The notes below the pieces were generated by a model. The model was not told where the DNA came from. It made no database searches and saw only the letters and a program-made list of their open reading frames with translations. From Chitinophagales bacterium (lineage in GTDB: Bacteria; Bacteroidota; Bacteroidia; Chitinophagales; UBA8649): a stretch of DNA of 6,558 bases. Below, piece after piece: positions 1-5,521 of this stretch. The stretch spans positions 1-6,558 of the forward strand of contig JADHRO010000125.1 in NCBI GenBank assembly GCA_016777395.1. Reading direction: 5' to 3'. How positions within the stretch are numbered: the first letter of the stretch is position 1; the number at the start of each line of letters is the position of its first letter. Made by a program: the position numbers and the translations under genes.

Positions 1-515
1 TACATTGCTCCGAAAAACATACTGGTATAAATCATGTCTGAAAGAAATGTAGCTTGGTAAAAGGGAATAGCCATGGTATAACACTCAATTAGGCCTTGAA
101 TGGTTTTCGGGTATAACATACCTTTCATCCAAACTCCAAAATTTGAAATGATAAAAAACACTAAACTTGCCCCAGTACTTCCTAAAATAATTTTAGATAC
201 AGACAATTTTTTAAGCAAGAATCCACCCAAAACGACAATAATTATCAAGGCTATGCTTGAAAAAAATTGATCTAATGTAAACCATGAGAACCCTTCAGCT
301 GTTGCGTATTTTGTATTATTTAAAAACAAATCACTTAACCACCAAGCGGTAACAGGCAAAATTAAAGCCACTGATTTTCGTTTATAGAAAGCAACTGCAA
401 ATAGCGCTATTGCTCCCATTGGAGCGAAATTAGGGAAGTGGGGAAGCAGTCTAGCTATGATGCCAAAAACTACAATTATAGTGACCAGTATTATACTTTT
501 GTTTAGAGATTTCAT
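1..515 (-). CDS. DUF6580-family integral membrane protein, 3'-truncated by window edge
   Basis: Reading the minus strand from an ATG at 515 gives 171 open codons to the left edge, so the stop codon lies outside the window. The protein is strongly hydrophobic, with about five or six membrane segments (roughly residues 6-23, 30-45, 48-66, 84-102, 108-126 and 145-165). Motifs I associate with the DUF6580 family (putative transport protein, function not established) are RLLPHFPNFAPMGAIALF at 22-39, WWLSDLF at 58-64, and SNFGVWM followed by YP and CYTMAIPF at 124-152. The family is usually about 170-220 residues, so most of the protein is probably present. A TTTG/TAnnTTTA promoter lies just upstream and is divergent from gltA. 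No Shine-Dalgarno sequence precedes the ATG. Similar proteins have been linked to substrate-specific uptake components, but nothing here identifies a substrate. Family assignment is by remembered motif and is fairly confident; function is unknown. Confidence 0.8.
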   Translation of the reverse strand, partial: MKSLNKSIILVTIIVVFGIIARLLPHFPNFAPMGAIALFAVAFYKRKSVALILPVTAWWLSDLFLNNTKYATAEGFSWFTLDQFFSSIALIIIVVLGGFLLKKLSVSKIILGSTGASLVFFIISNFGVWMKGMLYPKTIQGLIECYTMAIPFYQATFLSDMIYTSMFFGAM

Positions 516-543
516 AGAGAAGTTTTGAGAATCTGATGGAATG

Positions 544-574
544 TAAAAATACAATGTATACACATTAAATCAAA
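544..574 (-). promoter_or_regulatory. Bacteroidota-type promoter of the DUF6580 gene
   Basis: On the minus strand a TTTG (571-574) is followed, after exactly 19 bp, by TATTTTTA (544-551), which matches the Bacteroidota -7 consensus TAnnTTTG except for the last base. Transcription would start near 537-539, leaving a leader of roughly 23 nt before the ATG at 515. The spacer contains the 8-bp palindrome TGTATACA (555-562), which could be an operator or chance. This is a pattern match only. Confidence 0.45.
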
Positions 575-612
575 ACGAATGATATTTTTTAATTCTTCTC
601 TGAAAAATTACC

Positions 613-643
613 TTTTATTTAAGTTTTTAATTTCGTAAATTTG
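613..643 (+). promoter_or_regulatory. Bacteroidota-type promoter of gltA
   Basis: TAAATTTG at 636-643 is a perfect match to the -7 consensus TAnnTTTG. TTTT at 613-616 lies 19 bp upstream, where TTTG is expected. The predicted start is near 649, giving a leader of about 43 nt to the gltA ATG at 693. The AAGAAGG at 685-691 resembles a Shine-Dalgarno sequence but lies only 1 nt from the ATG, so it is probably not used as one. Confidence 0.5.
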
Positions 644-692
644 CCGAGCGAATTTAACAATATTTTACTTCAATCTAAAACCCTAAGAAGGT

Positions 693-1979
693 ATGTCTGA
701 AACTGCAAAGTTTGTATTAGGTGATAAAACACATGAGTTTCCAGTTCACGTAGGAACGGAAAATGAGAAAGGAATTGATATAAGTACCTTAAGAGGGTCA
801 AGTGGTTACGTAACTTATGATGTCGGTTATAAAAACACGGGTGCTACAAAAAGTAGTATCACCTATATTAGTGGAGAAGAGGGTATTTTAAGATACAGAG
901 GATACAACATTGAGGAACTAGCAAACAAAGCTAGTTTCTTGGAAGTAGCTTATCTATTGTTAGAAGGTGAACTACCCACTGCATCTGAATTGTCAAGTTT
1001 TGAAGAAGAAATCACACGTCATACACTCGTAAACGAAAAATTGAAATTTGTTTTTGATGCTCTTCCGAGCGGAGCGCATCCTATGGGTCAATTAATGACT
1101 ATGTTAAGTATGTTTTCTGCATATTACCCTGAAGCCTTAAACCCACATCGCAGTGAAGAGGGCAGGAAATTAACAATTATTCGCTTGTTAGCTAAGATGC
1201 CAACACTAGTGGCGATGATAATGAAAAATAAACAAGGTCATCCCAATGTATATCCTAAAAACAAGTTGGGTTACGTCGAGAACTTCTTGCGAATGACTTT
1301 TGGTCATGTAACCGAAGATTACACAATAGATCCAGTTGTGGTAAGTGCGATGAATAAGCTCTTAATCTTACACGCTGATCACGAGCAAAACTGCTCTACA
1401 TCTGCAGTTCGTTTAGTTGGTTCTTCGAATGCAAATCTGTATGCATCAGTTGGCGCTGGCGTAGCTGCTTTATGGGGGCCACTTCATGGTGGAGCCAATC
1501 AGAAAGTTTTAGAAATGCTTGAAGCCATTAAAGATGATGGTGGAGATACTGACAAATGGTTAAATAAAGCAAAAGATAAGAACGACCCATTTAGATTAAT
1601 GGGCTTTGGCCACCGGGTGTATAAAAACTTTGACCCACGAGCTAAGATTATTAAAAAATCTGCCGATGAAATTTTAGAAAAAATGGGTATTAATGATCCA
1701 ATTCTTGAAATAGCCAAAAAGTTAGAACAAGCAGCTTTAAATGATAGCTATTTCATCGATAGAAAATTATTTCCTAATGTAGACTTCTACTCTGGCATTA
1801 TATACCGGGCTCTTGGCTTTCCTGTAGAAATGTTTACGGTTTTATTTGCTCTAGGGCGTTTGCCAGGTTGGATGGCGCAATGGAAAGAATTAAGAGCTGA
1901 AGGTCAACCTATTGGACGACCAAGACAGATATATATTGGTACTGCAGAGCGTCCTTTCTTGGATGTCAATAAGCGATAG
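693..1979 (+). CDS. gltA: Citrate synthase (type II, hexameric-type)
   Basis: Condenses oxaloacetate with acetyl-CoA to citrate and CoA, the entry step of the TCA cycle, in the cytoplasm. The 428 residues match the length of the E. coli type II enzyme (about 427), which has an N-terminal beta domain absent from shorter type I enzymes. Catalytic residues are visible: His265 in GPLHGGAN, His307 in the signature GFGHRVYKNFDPR (304-316), and Asp364 in NVDFYSGI. HADHEQN at 227-233 supplies a further oxaloacetate-site histidine. The C-terminal RPRQIYIG (409-416) is also typical. The position matching the NADH-site Cys206 of E. coli appears to be Thr207, while Arg164 and Lys168 seem to correspond to its Arg163 and Lys167, so NADH control may differ. 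The gene appears monocistronic: it has its own promoter upstream and a strong hairpin 21 nt after the TAG stop. The ATG gives the family's usual N-terminus. Confidence 0.97.
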   Translation: MSETAKFVLGDKTHEFPVHVGTENEKGIDISTLRGSSGYVTYDVGYKNTGATKSSITYISGEEGILRYRGYNIEELANKASFLEVAYLLLEGELPTASELSSFEEEITRHTLVNEKLKFVFDALPSGAHPMGQLMTMLSMFSAYYPEALNPHRSEEGRKLTIIRLLAKMPTLVAMIMKNKQGHPNVYPKNKLGYVENFLRMTFGHVTEDYTIDPVVVSAMNKLLILHADHEQNCSTSAVRLVGSSNANLYASVGAGVAALWGPLHGGANQKVLEMLEAIKDDGGDTDKWLNKAKDKNDPFRLMGFGHRVYKNFDPRAKIIKKSADEILEKMGINDPILEIAKKLEQAALNDSYFIDRKLFPNVDFYSGIIYRALGFPVEMFTVLFALGRLPGWMAQWKELRAEGQPIGRPRQIYIGTAERPFLDVNKR

Positions 1980-2000
1980 ATTAAGGAAGTATTAAGATAG

Positions 2001-2037
2001 ATTAAAAAGCTCCGTTAACTTAACGGAGCTTTTTAAT
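2001..2037. terminator. Bidirectional intrinsic terminator between gltA and the kinase gene
   Basis: Two perfectly complementary 18-base arms (2001-2018 and 2020-2037) surround a single central C. The stable core is GCTCCGTT pairing with AACGGAGC around a small loop. An A-tract precedes it and a T-tract follows it, so the RNA from either strand ends in a G+C stem plus U-run. It lies 21 nt after the gltA stop and 19 nt after the stop of the convergent kinase gene, so it can end transcription from both sides. Confidence 0.9.
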
Positions 2038-2056
2038 TTATAGTAAGTTTGCTTAA

Positions 2057-2689
2057 TTAAAATAAACCATGTAGCTCGGCTTGCACTTTATTATAAATTT
2101 CAGCCAAATCGTCTTCACTTTCAACAAAATTGAGCTTATCGCACTCAATAACCAATAATTTACCTTGGTCATATTTGGCGATCCATGAATTATAAAATTC
2201 GTTTAATCGTTTTAAATAATCCAATCGTATGTTTTCTTCATAATCTCGCCCTCTTTTTTGAATATTATCAACGAGCCTGGGAATTGATGCTTTTAAGTAT
2301 ATCATCAAGTCAGGAGCTTTTGTTTGGGAAATTATCGTACTGTATAAACTCTTATAATTTTCGAAATCTCTAGATGACATTAAACCCATTTTATGAAGAT
2401 TTGGAGCGAAAATCTCTGCATCCTCATAAATAGTTCGATCTTGAATGATCGGATTTGAATTGTTGTTTATTTCAATAACTTGTTGATATCGACTATTGAG
2501 AAAATAAACTTGTAAATTAAAAGACCATCTCGGCATGTCGTCATAGAAATCATTGAGGTAAGGATTATTTTCGACATCCTCAAATTGAGGCTGCCAATTA
2601 AAGTTTTTCGCCAATAAGCTGGTCAGAGTCGATTTGCCGGCTCCAATGTTTCCTGCAACTGCGATGTGATTTATTTTATTACTTCCCAT
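2057..2689 (-). CDS. Deoxynucleoside kinase (dAdo/dGuo kinase-like)
   Basis: A 210-residue P-loop kinase of the deoxynucleoside kinase family, which phosphorylates salvaged deoxynucleosides at the 5' position in the cytoplasm. The Walker A loop GNIGAGKST is at 13-21. The VENNPYL segment (39-45) and DRTIYED (84-90) match the substrate-site and DRS-type motifs of the family, with Asp84-Arg85 expected near the substrate hydroxyl and phosphate. KRGRDYE at 145-151 is the arginine-rich lid. The length (about 200-215) is typical of bacterial dAK/dGK and of the single kinases of Bacteroidota. Specificity (dAdo, dGuo, dCyd or broad) cannot be read from the motifs alone. The gene starts 30 nt after the trpS stop on the same strand with no clear promoter between them, so it is probably the second gene of a trpS-kinase transcript that ends at the hairpin 2001-2037. 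Confidence 0.9.
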   Translation of the reverse strand: MGSNKINHIAVAGNIGAGKSTLTSLLAKNFNWQPQFEDVENNPYLNDFYDDMPRWSFNLQVYFLNSRYQQVIEINNNSNPIIQDRTIYEDAEIFAPNLHKMGLMSSRDFENYKSLYSTIISQTKAPDLMIYLKASIPRLVDNIQKRGRDYEENIRLDYLKRLNEFYNSWIAKYDQGKLLVIECDKLNFVESEDDLAEIYNKVQAELHGLF

Positions 2690-2719
2690 GTTTTGTTTAG
2701 TTTGAGTTAAGTATTCTTC

Positions 2720-3727
2720 TTATTTAAAATATTGGAAACCCATAATTTCTCTTACACCATCCAAGGTTTCTTTGGCGCTTTTTCTTGCTTTCTCTTTGCC
2801 TAATTCTGCGACTTCCTTTAGTAACTTTTCATTCGTGCGAAGATCAGTAATGCGTTCTCTAATTGGTTTTAAGAATTCATTGGTATCCCTTGCTAACTGC
2901 ATTTTTAAGTCTCCGTACCTTATACTACAATCCTTATAGGAATCTTTAAACTGCTGCACAGTCTCCGGTTTAGATACATGTTCCATGATACTGAATAGAT
3001 TGTTAATTTCGATAGGAATCACTTGATCTTTTTCTGTTGGAGAGTCTGAGGTTTTGGCTTTCTTAAATTTCTTTAAAATAGTAGCCTCATCATCGGTTAA
3101 AAAAATCGCATTATTTTGGTTGTTATCACTTTTGCTCATTTTTCCTCCACCATCTAAACCAGGTATTTTAACCAAGTCAGCGCCAAAGTTGAATGCCTTA
3201 GGTTCTGGTAAAAAGTCGGTGTCGTATATCCGATTAAACCTATTGGCAAATGTTCGGGTCATCTCTAGATGCTGTTCTTGGTCTTTTCCCACTGGAACAT
3301 ATTTAGCCCGATGTATTAAAATATCTGCAGCCATCAAAGAAGGGTAGGTGAGTAGACCTGCATTTATTGCTACTCCTTTTGCTCTTATCTTTTCTTTAAA
3401 CGAAGCTGTTTTTTCTAGTTCACCCTTGTGAGCAAACATATTTAAATACAGATATAACTCTGCAATCTCAGGAACATCACTTTGCAAATAAATAGTAGCA
3501 ATTTCAGGATCTATGCCTACTCCAATATAATTTGCAAGCACGTCTTTTACACTTTCTTGAAGTTCAGCTTTGTTGTTTTTTGTCGTCAAACTATGCCAAT
3601 CTGCGATAAAATAAAAACATTGATAATCATGTTGCATTTTAACAAAATTGACCGCTGCACCTAAATAGTTGCCTAAGTGTAATTTGCCGGAAGAACGCAT
3701 CCCACTCAAAACAATTTCTTCCCCCAT
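2720..3727 (-). CDS. trpS: Tryptophan--tRNA ligase
   Basis: Charges tRNA-Trp with tryptophan using ATP. It is a cytoplasmic class I synthetase of 335 residues, the usual bacterial size. The HIGH-type motif appears as LHLGN (16-20) after SGMRSSGK, and the KMSKS loop is present intact at 196-200 (GGGKMSKSDNN). YPSLMAADIL (128-137) contains the segment that in the Bacillus enzyme contacts tryptophan (Asp135 here would correspond to its Asp132), and PVGKDQEQHLE (145-155) is another conserved block. The C-terminal half is the helical anticodon-binding region. The start at 3727 puts the HIGH motif at the expected distance from the N-terminus. It is the first gene of a probable two-gene transcript with the deoxynucleoside kinase and is divergent from gatC. 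No T-box, trp leader peptide or other attenuator is evident upstream. Confidence 0.96.
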   Translation of the reverse strand: MGEEIVLSGMRSSGKLHLGNYLGAAVNFVKMQHDYQCFYFIADWHSLTTKNNKAELQESVKDVLANYIGVGIDPEIATIYLQSDVPEIAELYLYLNMFAHKGELEKTASFKEKIRAKGVAINAGLLTYPSLMAADILIHRAKYVPVGKDQEQHLEMTRTFANRFNRIYDTDFLPEPKAFNFGADLVKIPGLDGGGKMSKSDNNQNNAIFLTDDEATILKKFKKAKTSDSPTEKDQVIPIEINNLFSIMEHVSKPETVQQFKDSYKDCSIRYGDLKMQLARDTNEFLKPIRERITDLRTNEKLLKEVAELGKEKARKSAKETLDGVREIMGFQYFK

Positions 3728-3884
3728 AATACCTGTTGCGTTTAATATCTTATTGATGAGCTAAATTATGTAAATTTTAGGTTTATTTTTTGGTCGATGT
3801 TACATAAATTTTAAATTGTTTATAACTAATATTAAGTACATCTTAGATTTACTTTTATCTTCACCTAGTAAAGATAAAATTGAG
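3728..3884. promoter_or_regulatory. Divergent control region between trpS and gatC
   Basis: This AT-rich region should drive trpS leftward and gatC rightward. For gatC there are two plausible rightward candidates. One is TTTG at 3789-3792 with TAAATTGT at 3812-3819 (19-bp spacer). The other is TAGATTTA at 3844-3851 with a weaker TTTA at 3819-3822. Either would place transcription start downstream of the in-frame ATG at 3816, which supports the gatC start at 3885. For trpS, the minus-strand TAATTTAG (3761-3768) is one base from TAnnTTTG but lacks a clear TTTG upstream. No match is perfect, so exact promoters are uncertain. Confidence 0.35.
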
Positions 3885-4175
3885 ATGAAAATTGATAGTG
3901 ATTTAATAAATAAGTTAGCTGAGTTAGCTAAACTTGAGTTTAATAATGAAGACGCTCTAGAAATTCAGAAAAATCTAGGAAATATTTTAGATTTAGTAGA
4001 AAAATTGCAAGAAGTAGATACGGATGGAGTAGAGCCATTGGTGTTTATGAATGGCAATACTAATGTATTTCGTGCGGATAAAGTGAAACAGCTTATTTCT
4101 AAAGAGGAAGCATTGAAAAATGCACCTAATAAGGATTCAGATTACATAAAAGTGCCTAAAGTAATTAGCAAGTGA
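3885..4175 (+). CDS. gatC: Asp-tRNA(Asn)/Glu-tRNA(Gln) amidotransferase subunit C
   Basis: GatC is the small subunit that wraps around and stabilises GatA-GatB in the enzyme converting Glu-tRNA(Gln) or Asp-tRNA(Asn) to Gln-tRNA(Gln) or Asn-tRNA(Asn). The 96 residues have the family pattern: an N-terminal helix with LAELAKLEF (11-19), a second helix around NILDLVEKLQEVDTDGVEP (33-51), then VFRADKV (61-67), and the C-terminal NAPNKDSDYIKVPKV (79-93). The frame is open upstream to an ATG at 3816, but the extra 23 residues are hydrophobic, unlike GatC N-termini, and overlap likely promoter elements, so I chose ATG 3885 (MKIDSDLI). gatA and gatB are not in the window, so the complex genes are dispersed, as is common. 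The last codons overlap the start of the ABC ATPase gene by 4 nt (GTGA), indicating coupled translation. Confidence 0.93.
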   Translation: MKIDSDLINKLAELAKLEFNNEDALEIQKNLGNILDLVEKLQEVDTDGVEPLVFMNGNTNVFRADKVKQLISKEEALKNAPNKDSDYIKVPKVISK

Positions 4176-4855
4176 ATATCATTGAGCTTCAACAAGTTAA
4201 GAAGTCCTATTTAATGGGGGCAGAACTGATTCATGCCTTGGCAGGCGTTGATCTAGAGGTTAAGGAAAATGAGTATCTCGCGCTCATGGGGCCATCAGGA
4301 TCTGGGAAATCTACTCTGATGAATATCTTAGGCTGTTTGGATGTGCCTTCAAATGGTGCTTATCTACTGAATAATGTCGCTGTAGAAAAAATGACAGATG
4401 ATGAGCTGGCACACGTAAGAAATAAAGAAATAGGTTTTGTTTTTCAAACCTTTAATTTACTTCCTCGATTGTCTGCACTCGAAAATGTGATGTTGCCTTT
4501 AATTTATGCAGGAATATCAAAAAAAGAAAGAATATTAAGAGGAGAAGAGGTCATGGGATTAGTAAGCTTAACTGATAGGATGAGTCACAAGCCGAATGAG
4601 TTATCTGGAGGACAGCGTCAACGGGTTGCAATAGCTAGAGCTTTAGTAAATAAGCCCTCTATTATATTAGCAGATGAACCAACTGGAAATCTAGATTCAA
4701 AGACGTCCAATGAAATTATGGGCATTTTTGATGAAATTCAGTCAAGTGGGAATACCGTAATTCTTGTAACACACGAGGAAGATATTGCTCAGTATGCTAA
4801 ACGCATAGTTCGATTGCGGGATGGCTTAAAAGAAAGTGACACATTTAACACGTAA
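4172..4855 (+). CDS. ABC transporter ATPase, LolD/MacB type
   Basis: A complete 227-residue nucleotide-binding subunit of the LolD/MacB/FtsE-like group, which powers lipoprotein release, efflux or other extrusion-type transport from the inner membrane. All motifs are intact: Walker A GPSGSGKST (40-48), Q-loop Gln92 in VFQTFNLLP, signature LSGGQRQR (144-151), Walker B IILADEP (164-170) with catalytic Glu169, D-loop NLD (173-175), and H-loop His201 in VTHEED. The opening (MNIIELQQVKKSY, then HALAGVDL) and the FQTFNLLPRLSALENV stretch are typical of this group. Translation most likely starts at the GTG at 4172, because the next ATG (residue 15) would remove the first beta strand. The GTG shares GTGA with the gatC stop. 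There is no FtsX/MacB-like permease or membrane fusion protein in the window, so its partner must be encoded elsewhere; LolD is possible but not proven. Confidence 0.9.
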   Translation: MNIIELQQVKKSYLMGAELIHALAGVDLEVKENEYLALMGPSGSGKSTLMNILGCLDVPSNGAYLLNNVAVEKMTDDELAHVRNKEIGFVFQTFNLLPRLSALENVMLPLIYAGISKKERILRGEEVMGLVSLTDRMSHKPNELSGGQRQRVAIARALVNKPSIILADEPTGNLDSKTSNEIMGIFDEIQSSGNTVILVTHEEDIAQYAKRIVRLRDGLKESDTFNT

Positions 4856-4867
4856 AAGATCTTTTTG

Positions 4868-5521
4868 ATGAATGTCTATTTAATTCCTGGCTTGGGAGGT
4901 GATAAACGGATGTATACGGGACAATTAAGTGAATTTCCGCAAACCAAAGTACTGGAGTTTATCGAGCCATTAAAAGGAGAGACTATTTCGAATTATGCCT
5001 TTCGCTTAGCTGAAGGTATCGATAAGAATTACCCGTTTATACTTGTAGGTGTTTCGTTAGGTGGTATAATTGCACAAGAAATTGCAGTACGTTACCCTCC
5101 TAAAAAGACTATTATTATTTCTAGTGTTAAAAGTACAAGTGAGTTGCCCCTTTGGATGCGCATGTTCAAGTATATCCCTATTCCCACACTGATTCCAGGC
5201 AAACTATATTTATGGATGTTTATGTGGTTTATGTGGTTTAAAACTCTAGGCTCAAAGCGAAATCATATTACAGCTAATCTAAAAAATATGGCTAAAGATG
5301 CTAATCCTAAATTTGTTTACTGGGCTGTTAATCAATTAGTAAAGTGGGACAATCCAATTATTGACTTTAAGGCTTATCATATACATGGAGGAAGTGATTA
5401 TTTGTTTCCTTGCTTTCGAATAAAAAACTTAAACCTACGGATTAAAGGAGGGACACATGTCATGATTTTAACACATGTACGCAAGATTAACAAAGCCCTA
5501 AGTAAGGAACTACATTCTTAA
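4868..5521 (+). CDS. Small alpha/beta hydrolase
   Basis: A 217-residue alpha/beta-hydrolase-fold protein with no recognisable signal peptide, so probably cytoplasmic. The N-terminal YLIPGLGGDKRMY (4-16) resembles the oxyanion-hole strand and loop. The nucleophile elbow is GVSLG (61-65) with Ser63, followed by GIIAQEIA. Candidate triad partners are Asp177 in HIHGGSD and His197 in GGTHVM, in the correct order. It is short for the fold. The lid between the elbow and the acid (about 92-165) contains LYLWMFMWFMWF (113-124), unusually rich in Trp, Met and Phe, which suggests a hydrophobic substrate or membrane contact. Substrate is unknown (esterase, thioesterase or lipase-like are all possible). 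I chose the ATG at 4868 over the adjacent TTG at 4865. It follows the ABC ATPase stop by 12 nt and is probably in the same operon. Its TAA overlaps the convergent xerD stop. Confidence 0.85.
   Translation: MNVYLIPGLGGDKRMYTGQLSEFPQTKVLEFIEPLKGETISNYAFRLAEGIDKNYPFILVGVSLGGIIAQEIAVRYPPKKTIIISSVKSTSELPLWMRMFKYIPIPTLIPGKLYLWMFMWFMWFKTLGSKRNHITANLKNMAKDANPKFVYWAVNQLVKWDNPIIDFKAYHIHGGSDYLFPCFRIKNLNLRIKGGTHVMILTHVRKINKALSKELHS
5219..5240 (+). repeat. In-frame 9-bp tandem repeat in the hydrolase lid
   Basis: TTTATGTGG occurs twice in tandem (5219-5227 and 5228-5236), followed by TTTA, the first four bases of a third unit. A degenerate related unit, TTTATGGATG, precedes it at 5209-5218. The unit is in phase with the hydrolase frame and encodes Phe-Met-Trp twice (residues 118-123). 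A small slippage duplication is the simplest origin. Confidence 0.85.

Noticed and set aside
1499..1717. Minus-strand open frame of 72 codons inside gltA
   Set aside because: It lies wholly within the conserved catalytic region of citrate synthase, has no family resemblance and no promoter; it is a shadow of gltA.
2185..2373. Plus-strand open frame inside the deoxynucleoside kinase gene
   Set aside because: Antisense to a well-supported kinase, low-complexity hydrophobic translation, no recognisable domain.
3054..3664. Two plus-strand open frames (3054-3347 and 3482-3664) antisense to trpS
   Set aside because: Both are opposite conserved trpS blocks (KMSKS and the GKDQ region for the first), with no domain or start context of their own.
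3761..3780. Imperfect inverted repeat with CTAAA and TTTAG ends between trpS and gatC
   Set aside because: Only 5-bp matching ends in very AT-rich DNA; likely by chance and too weak to call an operator.
3728..3815. T-box or tryptophan leader upstream of trpS
   Set aside because: No T-box core, specifier stem, Trp-rich leader peptide or terminator/antiterminator pair could be made out; the region is short and AT-rich.
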